DNA of 64,000 nt from Aplectana chamaeleonis (Eukaryota; Nematoda; Chromadorea; Rhabditida; Cosmocercidae): contig JAPDOI010001055.1 in assembly GCA_029168955.1 (NCBI GenBank), positions 124,001-188,000 of the forward strand. The letters run 5' to 3'. The stretch's first letter is position 1. Every line of letters starts with the position of its first letter. The notes under the pieces were generated by a model. It searched no databases. It was not told the DNA's origin and was given only the letters and a program-made list of their open reading frames with translations. The translations under genes and the position numbers were made by a program. Positions 48,201 to 60,200 of this stretch are shown piece by piece.

Positions 48201-51200
48201 TGTAAAAAAAGCGCCTGGCAAGAAAGATTCCAGGCAAGAAAGAACGTGAAGAAAAAAAGCGCATCGTCACAACTTGCTTCAAAACGGTTCGAGTTCAATT
48301 CGAAGTCATTTTACAAAATGATAGATTCAACTCCCGAATTTTATCGAAAATCGCATATTTGCGCCACAAAATCTTTCATTAGGAACTGATCAGATGGTCA
48401 TGATTGCCGAAATCCGTCATGTTTTGACCTGTGGTCGATGTGAATCACAGCAGAAAATAACCATTTTCAGCAAAATATCAAGTTGAAAAGATGTACTTAC
48501 ATGTACTACCATTGCATTCGCCTCACTTAGAGGAACACGAAAACTACCTGAAAAACTGATTTCATCGATTTTGCAGTGAGTTAAGGCGATGCGGCGCTTT
48601 GTGAGCTCAAAAAACGCCCCAAAACGCTTTTTTTTGCAAAAAAATTCGCGCGGTGCTGTAAGAAAAAAAAAGGCAACGGCAACTGAAAAAACACACGTTT
48701 CGTCTGCAAGTTTTTCAAATAGAACTATCACCAGGTGTATCTAAAATCACGAGCTAACTCTAAGTCTGGCGAGGAATAGACCCCGGATTCGAGTTCAGCG
48801 CCCTAAACAACCACCAGTTGAAAGTTTTGAGCCGAATCCAAAAATTTTTCTGAACACCTCCAAGATTCCCTGATGGCTACCCTTACCTTTTTGTGAAGCA
48901 ATGAAAATACATTTTTTAGGAATCCCCGCAACAATTTGGGGTCTTTAAGACACGGGTCATCTATGTACTGTCCCAGACCTACAGCAACGATAACATGGTT
49001 TTCCAAATCTCCACGGGAAGTTTAAAGAAGTCCCTAGTCAGTGAACATAAAGGCAGCCTGCACGCTCAAAAATTTGTTGAGATAACTACGTTACTGGGGT
49101 CGTGCGGCTGCGAGTAGAACGCTCACGCCGTTGGAAGCGTCAAAAACGAGTCAAAACCACTAAATTTGAGCAATTTTAAGTAAAGAAAGTTTGCAGCCTC
49201 CGCCCATTCGCTTTGCAGTCTCCACCTCCAATACAAGCTCATACAGGTAGATTCTTTGAGCCTTACCTTTTTGCTAAATTTTGGAGCTTCAAACGACATA
49301 AGCGTTCTATTACAGACCGGAAAAGTTTGTTAGCTTCGCTAACACAACCACTTTACCATATAGCTCCGCTATTTCAACCGAGCGGGAATGCCCCCTTGGG
49401 AATAATTTCGCGCTGATCAGTGGCTGCTCCAGAATCACCCAGAACCCACTACGAACAGAGAGAGCTACGGCTCTTTGAAAATTGTAAATTGGGAAAGCTG
49501 GAAAATCGTAGACAAGTTGTGTCAAGCCTATTTTTTCCCGTCTTCCGCAGCCATCGCACTGGATCAGACCACAATATGAAGCTAGACCGATAACAAATTG
49601 AAGAACATATTGAGTTGAGTAACGAAATCCAGGGCTATTTGGTTTTGATTTTTTTCATTTTATTTTCTGCCTTGTTTTGCACAGTGTCAGGAAGCATTCA
49701 AAATCGCTTTTTTATCTAGCATTTTATGTCACCTTCTGTAGAATCGCTTCGATCACTTCCGATCTACAAGTTTGAATTTACTATGTGGTTCAGGTGAGGA
49801 AAATTTGAAATGTTTGATTCGATTTCTATCAAAGCATCAAATCAGCTGTGATTTCTTAAAACGTTTGATCTTTTTGGGTTATAGATGATACACCGAAACC
49901 AGGTTTTCGTAAATTCTAAACGGAGTGAATTTGGCTTTTTTTTCAAAAAAATTCCAACCTCTGTATTTTCTCACGTTGCTTTTTTTAATTTCTGAAACCT
50001 CAAAGCACAAATTCCGTGGTTAGGTACTGTAAGAATTTGCTCACTCAAATATATCTATTTTTTGTCTCATCGATTGTTTCCCGAAAAAACCTCTTCCTGA
50101 TCGATTTCTCCGGTTTTTTTTTCGGGTCTTGAAACCTGAGTATAGAAGAGTAACTTCAGAATTTAAACTTTTTGAAAAAATGCAAAGCTCATTCCCTCCG
50201 GAAATTTGCGCAAACCTGTTTTTGTGCTGACATGAAGTCTTGAAAGGTTTCAAGTGTTGAATCAATCATGGACGATTTGGTGCTTCTATAGAGAGAGAGG
50301 ATATAAACGTTCCAAAATAACAAGACCTAGACCGCACATCATGTTCAAATGTGAAATTCAAAAGTAACCCGTTTTCACGAGAGATGGCAACGATTTTTAG
50401 GTGCAGTAAAAATGCGCTTTCGAATGTTATGTGATATTTTGCCACAGAATTCTGAAAGTAACATTTCTTAAAAAAGTGCGGGAACTCATTCCTCAGCCTG
50501 AAAGATTCTAGATAAATTCTATCGCGCGTCTGGAACCTATGGTTAGGTTCGTGGCTTGTTTCCTCAAGAAAAAACAACTAAATTTAAACCGCGTAAATAG
50601 TAATTACCAACCAGCCGCAGGTGAGATTTAAAAAGCCGCGCCACCCACGGTTTAACTTTAAATGTTTTTCTTGAGAGAACAAGCCACGGTCCTAACTATA
50701 CATACTGATATCAAAAACTTACCGATTGGTGGGCGTGCCCCATTTGCTCTTTTCTGGGACGAGATTAACTTTTACCTCGTTTTTTTTCTCACTTGTTTTG
50801 GCGAATTGAGAAGTTGCCCTTGCCAGGGTTGCCATACAGTTGACCGCAATGCTAAAAGGACATGGTGCGGTTGCGGACTCGCACTAAAACTACGGTAGAA
50901 TCTGGCACTTTGCCAGATTTCGTCATCGATCGGCGCCACAGCTGATATCCTCGTGAGCAGAGAGACGACGGTTGGCGCCGATCGATGACGAAATCTGGCA
51001 AAGTGCGAGATTCCACCGTAATTTAGTGCGAGTGCGCAACCGCACCATGTCCTTTTAACATTGCGGTCAACTGTACATGTACAGCGGTCAGACTATAACA
51101 AAAAAAAATACCCCAGAGGTTGGACTGTGCCTCAAACGAGGGGAATCGATAAAGAAATACAAGAAAATACATATTAGATGCCAATGAAATTGTGAAAAAA

Positions 51201-54200
51201 TGAATGCAAGAATTACAGTGCATCACTCCGCCCAGCATTGGGAGATGTTCTATGGCAACCGCTCAGCACATAACACAACATAACAAAAAAATCATGAGAA
51301 TCAGGACAAGGAAAGCATGAATTTTTTTGCAGTTGTGAGGGGGAGAAATAGTAGTGAGAACGTTTGCGGGAAATCGATTGCAACGAGCGGGCGAAAATTC
51401 GAAACGCCAGCTTGACGATGCCGTAATATGTTCGATGCCTGACGGTAACATGTTCGCTCGCTCCCGAATTGCACCAACTATTGCTTTCCTGGAAAACCCG
51501 CTGCGGAAGCACATTTGTAGGCTGCGCGAGACGAAATAACATGTCGGAAACATGTTGAGGGCATTTTACGCTGCTCCGAAAGTTCTGAGTAGGAGCTCTT
51601 GTGGCCTGAACGATACGCTTCCATTCAGTACGGTTCGCAGCAATTATTCTAGCATTAAGGACACTGCACCGTTGGGACTTCAGATCCGCTTCGACTTTCT
51701 TCAACCACGTCTTTTTCGGGGCTGCTCTCTCAACCTTCCACAGTGCAGGGCGCTCTCTCCATAACAATCTGCGCTGAAGTCGGTTTATCTCCATTCTGCA
51801 TGCGTGTCTGAACCAGCGCAGCCTTCTACTTCGAATTTGTTCTTCGATCGTGGGCTTATGGTCGCAAGTGTCTCGGATAACGTCATTCCGTACTCGATCT
51901 CTCAATGTTATTCCGAGGATTTGCCGCAAACACCGCGTTTGGAAGACCTCCAGCCTGCTGTGATCCGACTTCAGCAACGTCCACGACTTTGACCCGTACA
52001 GTAGGATTGGCACTATGAGCGCGCGAAACATCCGGATCTTTGTCTTGATTGACACATTACCCTTCTTCCATAAACACCAGCCCAGCGAAGCGAAAGCAGC
52101 CGATGCCTGCCCGATCCTGCACAGTATCTCCGATGTGGCCACTACCTTTCGCTCTTGCACCACCGATCCGACGTACTTGAACTCCTTGACTTGCTGAAGC
52201 TCAGCTCCCTCGAAGAACACAGAAGCACGTGAACCGTCCGACGTCATGACTTTAGTCTTCTCCTTATTAATCCGCAGCCCATACGATTCCGCGATTTGTG
52301 CCTGTTGTATTCTGAAGAATACAAAGTTCTCTGCTCTCTCTAACAGGCGAGAGCTACCGTGCTGCTGCAGGGAAGACGAGAGAATACAGTAGAATTTATT
52401 AGCAGAATACCAAGTAGAACACCAGAGATGAGCGGGGCAGTGCGGCTGAGGCTCACATGTCTCCGGCCCTCACCCACGGCCTTTTATGCGGTCCGCTTCC
52501 CGCTGGATCACTCATCTGATCTGCTCAACGGGAGACCACCTCTCCTACATGGGTGGCCATCGGCATTCTAACCTCGCCGATCACGGACACTTTCTCTCAG
52601 ATCACTTCCTGATCTGTCAGCCATAACACCTCCCCTAGTAGATGAGTTATTGCAAAAATTCAAAACGAATCTACTACAAAAATAACGAAAATACGATCGA
52701 GTTAAGCAAAATAAAAAGTTAACAATATAATCTAAGCATTGATTCCATATCGTTGAGGAGGCCGTCTGATTCTGATGGAACGTCGTGGTTGGTGATTGAA
52801 TTCCGCATCATCGGCTTCTCGACGTGGATTGAGCATCGGAGGATTGCCACTGTCGCTTGTTGGGTTCGGCTCGATTGCAGACGTATTGTTCATCACATCA
52901 TCAAGCTCAAGTACATTGAGCAGTTCTAAGCGCCTCCCCCCCCTCTATCTGGGGCATTCACATCTTCCCTTTGGCGCATCTGGTTTGCATGTTTTCTAAT
53001 CACCTTTCCGTCCACAATAACTTCATAGTTTACGGTTCCAAGGCGTTTTAGTACCTTGCCTCTGACCCATACGATCTGCGGTGCCTTCCAACGCTGGACA
53101 TACATAAGAGCACCAACCTCGAACTCCTTATGAACAGCTCCGTTTTTTCTATCAAACTGTTCCTTCATTCTGGCTCGCCTATCCTGTGCGAGCGGATCTT
53201 CACGTTCTCTGCCAGTGCGTAGCTAGATGCCTCACACGGAAACCGGAGATGCCCAGGGTTTCGGAGGCATCTAGTCTAATTTTGACCCGAGATTTTACGT
53301 AAATTACGGAAAGTTTAGCCTCAGTTGGTGAAATTCTAGCTACGGCACCTGCATATTCTACGCAAATTCTCGTTACAGCACTCGGTCGATCGACCCACCC
53401 AGTCCTGACCCGTACTAGAACGGCGATCCCAGCTGTGATCGACAGCATCGCCGTTCCTTCCCCACCGCCTGCAGCATCCCAATGGTCAAAATTATCCTCG
53501 CCATAGTGTCCCAGAGAGCGACACCGTGTCACCCTCCACGGCCAGCCGCAGAGTGTCGACTAATCACTCAGTGAGATGACTGGACCAACACTGTTTGAAC
53601 GGCATCCCTGCGTTCCACGTAGCCAGCGCGGGTTTAAGATTGCATTTCAACACAGGCTGTCGCGAAATCCGCAGATTCTCGCTACGAAGTTATAGCAAGA
53701 ATATACGGGTTTAGCGACAGAGAGTTCAATGTATCGCATTTAGCCTTCGTTTTTACGTAGAATACGCGTAGAATTTGCACCCTTGTACCGTCGACACAAG
53801 AATATGCGGGTTTTAGCTATCGTAGCTAAAACCCGTAAATTCTCGCTTCATGGAATGGGGCGGCGTTACAGGCCGCGCCCTCGGAGGCATCTAGCTACGC
53901 GTTGGCAGAGTTCTTTCTTGCCTGGAATCAGCAAGCTCAGTCATGTTCTCATTTTCCTACCCAAGAACAGTTCGGCAGGAGATTTCTCATTAAGACAAGC
54001 GTTAGGCGTGCTTCTGTAAGCTTGCAGCACTACATTCAGCGTATCTTCTGTTGACCTCTCCTCCCCTTTTAGCTTTTTGATACCTCGCTTGATAGTATCT
54101 ACAAAGCGTTCTGCTTGCCCATTCGACTGTGGGTGGTAGGGGGCAGTTCTCACGTGCTGGACTCCTCCCTCTTCGCACATTTTCCTGAACTGTTCCGACA

Positions 54201-57200
54201 CGAACTGCGTACCATTGTCGCTCACAATGGTCTCCGGCAAGCCATATCTTGCAAATAAACTTTTCAATACCTTGACGGTCTGGTTTGCTGAGATATTAAC
54301 CATTTCAATCATCTCAGGCCATTTGCTGAACGCGTCCACTACCACCATGTAGTAGAAACCATGCAATGGACCAGCAAAATCTACATGAACTCGCTGCCAA
54401 ACATTAGTTGCTGCCGGCCAAGCTTCTAGTGGTACTTTCCGAGGGTTCCAGTACACGTAACTTCTGGCTACCTTTTTCATCCTTACAATCCCAGGATGAC
54501 CAACATGCAGTTCTTTCAAAACTTGCGACTGCAGCTTCGCGGGAATCACCACTCTTTCACCAGTCATGAGACAGTTCCCAACAACTGACAGTGTCTCTTT
54601 CTTGTTGTGAAATGGAATCAGATCACCCTCAATCTTCGGCCATCTTCCACTTTTCACAAACAGCACAACTTTACTCAGCAACGGGTCTTTTCCCGTAAGC
54701 AACTCAACGTCCCTGTGCGTTACTGGTAACTTCCTGATGCAATCTTCAAGGACCATAGACACATCTTTCTCAACTGCTGCGATCACAGTGTCTTCTTCCT
54801 CAAGTTTATGCGTCTGCATCAACCTTGACAATCCATCGGCTTGTCCGAATTTCGTGGTCATTACATACTCGATGTCGAAGTCGTAACCTAGCAGTATAGT
54901 TGCCCATCTCATGAGCCTATTAGCGGAGTACACTGGAACTCCCTTCTTGTCCCCAAAGATGGTTAGCAATGGTTTGTGATCCGTCAGCAACAGAAATTTC
55001 CTTCCGTATACGTACTTATGGAACTTTTTCACTGCAAACACAAGTCCCAGGGCTTCTTTCTCGATCTGAGAGTAATTCTTCTCTGCGCCCGTCAGAGAAC
55101 GCGAAGCATGTGCTACAGGCTTTTCTGTGCCGTCCGAATACCTATGCGAGATTACACATCCAATTCCATAGTCGCAAGCGTCAGCTGCGACCACAATCTT
55201 CTGCTTGAGATCGTAGTGAGCCAAGTTCATCTCACTAGACAATTCTGCCTTCAACTTCTCAAACGCTGTTTGATGTTGAGATTTCCATTCCCATTTCACA
55301 TCCTTTTTCAGCGTGGCGTCTAATGGACCACGCAGATCTTTCATCGTCGGCATGAATGCCGAGTAGTAAGTTACAATGCCCAAAAATGCTCGTAGCTGAC
55401 CAACATTCTTCGGTACAACCATATTTTTGATGGCTTCAATCTTTTCCGGGTTAGGCCTTCTGCCATTCTTATCAACAATGAACCCTAGGTAACGAATTTC
55501 CGGTTTGGAAAATGCGCACTTTTCCAAGCGCACTCCGAATCCGTATTCACCGATCCTCCCGAACAAAGCCAGCAGATTCTCTTTATGCTCTTGTTCGGTT
55601 TTTCCGCAAACCAAAATATCGTCCAGGTACGTAGTCACACCTCTCAGTCCTGATACCATCTTGTTCATAATCTGCTGAAATATTCCCGGTGCAGTCTTTA
55701 TTCCGAATGGCAAACGATTGTATTGAAACAATCCACGATGAGTGTTCGCCACAACCTTCTTCTTTGCTTCTTCAGACAACTCAATCTGCAGATAAGCATC
55801 TGAGAGATCGATCTGCGAGAACACAGTTCCACCATTCAGAGACGCGAAAATATTCTCTGGCACTGGCAGGGGATAGTCAAATGACTGTAATGCCTTGTTC
55901 AGACCCGTCGAGAAGTCCGCACAGACTCTCAATTTTCCATTTGATTTCTTCACGCATACTATTGGTGCAGCCCATTCACTATGGCTAACTGGCGTAACGA
56001 CACCTAAATCCAGCAGTCTGTTAATTTCTTTGTCGACCGCCTGGATCGCAGCGTGTGCCACAGGTCGGCAACCACGGAACACTGGCATTTCACCTGGTAT
56101 GAGCTCCAATTCGGCTTTTTCCTTTGTGCAGCATCCCAGACCTTCCTCGAACACCGCCGGATAGGTCCTTTTCAATTGCTCTCCCACATCGGGAAACACT
56201 GTAGATTATTCACGATCGCTTCCACATAGACACGTGCGGAGTTGACCTCGACAGCCGCATTTGCAATCTTAACGACGTGCACATTGCGCTTGAGGCCTTG
56301 CTTCGTGTTCTTTCTATGATTTCCACCCTGATAGCCTCTTTCTACCGATTTCTTCTCCACAGCCTGCCGTTGACTTGCAATTTCACAGAATTTTTCTTTA
56401 TGCCCAGTTTTCTTGCACTTCTTGCAAAACCAAGGCTTTGACTTGCAGGATCTTGCCAAATGGTTACCGTCGCAATTCCAACACTGAATTGCTTTCTTTT
56501 CCACTTTGGTGGTTTCCTCCACGAACTTCACACTGCCAGCGATAGTTTCACTGTCTCTCTTCAAACTCAAAAAGTTCTCACATTCCATGTGCAACTCTTG
56601 GAGTGAAACTTTTCGTTCAGCCTTATACTCCCTATCAAGCACTGCAATGAGCCGCTGCCTTATCTCGGCTTCTTTCTGAGATTTCAGTCCGAAAATCCAT
56701 AGCAAACACTTTATTCCATCCGAATCCAATTCGTGGATTTTCGCCTATTCATATATCTCATTTACCCTACCTGTGTATGTAAGATAATCTTCAGAATCAA
56801 CCTTTTCAACTTTCAAGCATTGATATCTCGTTGTGAACTCTGATGCCTTGAGATCGAACAGCTGTTTCAGAATGTTCACTGTTTCGTCAAATCCGATTTC
56901 AACTACCTCCTTTGGCAAAACATGCCTCTGATACTTCTCAAATGAAACCGAATCTAACTTCTCACAAAGCAGTCTGACCCTTGCACTTTCAGGAAGCTGC
57001 TTTGCATCATCAGCAAACACTTCTTTGTATCGAGAAAACCATCTCGAAAAACTCATGTCCATATCCGGGTCAAATATGAACTTTTCTATTCAATTACTCA
57101 GAGCCGACATCATGTTTGGAATTGAAATCTCTTCAGTTTCTCTCTGGACTCCACTTGTGCCTGACATTCTGTGCAGAACCAGCTCTATCATGTCTTTCTG

Positions 57201-60200
57201 CTGTTTCTCTGCAGCTTTTCTCTGTTCTTCCATAAATTCTTTGAACATCGACATAACTAATTGAGTATTCATGACTGAATCTTCCATCTAGCCTAGGCTT
57301 CCTGCTAACAGCCTTTCTTTTCAGAAATCTGCAACTACTTCTGCAAATTTCCGATCAGTTTTCGGAAACTTTCCTTCTTTCGTTTCCGAAAAACTGCCTT
57401 CTTTCGGTTTCCGAAAACTTTCCTTCTATCGTTTTCGGAAACTCCGTCTGAGCTCTTCCACTGCTGCTCCAATAGCAAGCAAGTGGAACTCCTGATCGCC
57501 AATGTTGTATTCTGAAGAATACAAAGTTCTCTGCTCTCTCTAACAGGCGAGAGCTACCGTGCTGCTGCAGGGAAGACGAGAGAATACAGTAGAATTTATT
57601 AGCAGAATACCAAGTAGAACACCAGAGATGAGCGGGGCAGTGCGGCTGAGGCTCACATGTCTCCGGCCCTCACCAACGGCCTTTTATGCGGTCCGCTTCC
57701 CGCTGGATCACTCATCTGATCTGCTCAACGGGAGACCACCTCTCCTACATGGGTGGCCATCGGCATTCTAACCTCGCCGATCACGGACACTTTCTCTCAG
57801 ATCACTTCCTGATCTGTCAGCCATAACAGTGCCATATCATTCAACAAAAGCGTGGCTTCCATGTCAGTATCGGTGAACACTGCGCAGTCGTCCGCAAACA
57901 TCAAATCCGTGACAAAATCGTTATCGCCAAATTGGACCCCTCTTCTGTTTTCGAAAGTCTTTCTCATAATAGCATCGACCACGGTATTAAAGAGGAGCGG
58001 CGAAATCACATCTCCCTGCCTGACGCCTGCATCGACTCTGAATCCTTCGGATAGCTTGTTTCCGACGCGGACACAGCTAGTCGAGCCTCTATAAATTCCC
58101 TGCAGAAGCTTCACCATTTTTCCTGGCATATGTTCGCATTCCATCGATCTCCATAAGGCGGGCCAGTGCACGCAATCGAATGCAGACTTGAAGTCTATGG
58201 AGGTGATAACGACGCGCTTTCCCACAGCGGATCCTTTCCTCCATAACTTGACGAAGTGCGAAAATTTGATCGCTGCATCCTCGACCCGGACGAAAACCTG
58301 CTTGTTCTTCGCGACAGGTACTCTCCTGATGGCGTTGAAGTTTGGACTGGATAGTTCTCGTAAATACTTTATCAACAATCGACAACAGGCTGATCCCGCG
58401 CTAGTTTTTACAGTCTCTGGCATCGCCCTTCTTATGGATAGGCACGACAATAGCCTTTTTCCAGGTAGATGGCACGCTCTCTGTCCGCCATATGCGCGTG
58501 ATTAACTGATGCAACTGACGCAGTAGAACATCTTCTCCTGCCTTGATGACCTCAGCAGTGACATTGTCAACACCGGACGCCTTTCCATTCTTCAGCGACT
58601 TGATTGCCGCCTTCACTTCTTCCGCAGTGGGTTCCGAGTCAAGCGTTGTCTCCTCTGGTACCTCAACTAGTATCGGTTGGACCAGTGGACCTTGTGGCGC
58701 ATCGTGAGTATAGAGTTCACTGAAGAACTGCCTCCATCGCAACAGACGCTCATCTGCTGATTGCACAAAACACCCATCCGTATTCCTGATGAAATCGCTC
58801 ATGGGTTTGGTCTTCTTTCTGAGACGGTTGAGTGTGCTGTACAATGTGCGATAGTCGTTCCTTCCGACTGCCTCCTCCTCTTCGTCTGCTACCTTATTTC
58901 AGTACGACTCCCGCTCATCTTTCAACTTTCGACAAAGCTCCTGACACAGTTGCCGATACCGTTCAAAGTCTGTTAGTTTCACTCGCTTCCGTCCGTCCAC
59001 GAGACGGAGAAAATCGTCCGATATCCAAGGCTGCGTTCGCCGGCGACTAACAGGGCAGAGAGGCTCTGCGCATTCAAGAGCGACTTCAACTGTCTGCTTC
59101 TCGTGCTCGTCTACAGACAAGGCATCTTCCAGAACCGCGAACCGATTCGACAGCTTGAGTTGGAATGTTTCTTTTGTTCCTGGCGCCAGCAAGTGTGACC
59201 AGTCGAGTTTCTTTCTAGGGGGCTCCTCACGCCTAGGTCGTCGTAAACGAAGCTGCATTACTGCACGCAAGAGATAATGGTCGGATCCACAATCAGGCCC
59301 TCTCATGGCTCGAACATCTTTCAGTGATGATCTAAGACGTGAGTTTATCAGCACGTAGTCCAAGGTGGCCACATCTCGTCCAGTTGGATTCCTCCATGTT
59401 AACTGATGCTTCCTGGGGTGCCGGAATTGACTGTTACCAATCGCAAGCTCGTTGAGCGCAGCGAACGAAAGTAGGCGTAATCCATTGTCGTTTATTTCGC
59501 CCACGCTGAACCTGCCCAACACTCCTTCCCAGCCTGTTCTGTCACTACCGACTCTTGCGTTAAAATCACCCGCTACAATGGTGACATCGGTTTTCGGGAT
59601 AGTATTCAGCACGTCCTGGAGTTGGGTGTAGAACTCGTCCTTGTCAACGTCAGAACTTGGCTCCGTCGGTGCATAGATGGACACGACATTGGTCTTGATT
59701 GTTCCGCTCAAAACAAGAACAGCGATCCTGCCAGAAATCGGCTCGAATGAAACAACGCTTCCAGCTGCGCGACTGCCTAGCATAAATCCAACACCATTGC
59801 GATGTCCTTCATCACCGGAATAGTACAGCACCATCTTTTCGCTACTCTCCGGCACCTGAATGGTCACCGTTCCACATCCGCTCATCCTCAGCTCGGAAAG
59901 TGCAGCAATCGATATGTTGGACCTTGACAACTCTCTTGCTATTATCTCTTTCTGACCGACGCAGTGTCCCGTTCGCACATTCCATGCTCCAATCCTCAGC
60001 TCCTTCTTAGGTGTCACCAGTCGTCCTCCATTTTGGCCAGTAGTATTCTTCTCACCAACACCCTGGTTCCCTAGTGTTGGCGCATCGGCTGCCCCGGATG
60101 CGGTAGCTTCTTCGTTGTTTCCTAAGAGACTTTCCATGGTTACCACCTAAGTTTTCCAGCCCGTCGGTAGTACGGGGGGCCAACCCTCCTCCTTTCTCAT

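Larger units (their letters stand above)
52303..57828 (-). mobile_element. Ty3/gypsy-2 LTR retrotransposon, full length but defective
   Basis: LTRs 52303-52628 and 57503-57828, both 326 bp, TG...CA, differing by one visible base. Target duplication GTGCC (52298-52302 and 57829-57833). Primer-binding-site-like TGGCGATCAGG is next to the 5' LTR (minus) and a purine tract AGGGGAGG borders the 3' LTR. Inside: gag with stops, two CCHC knuckles, no protease, RT, RNase H, integrase with part of the zinc finger missing, and a nested TIR element. Confidence 0.95.
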
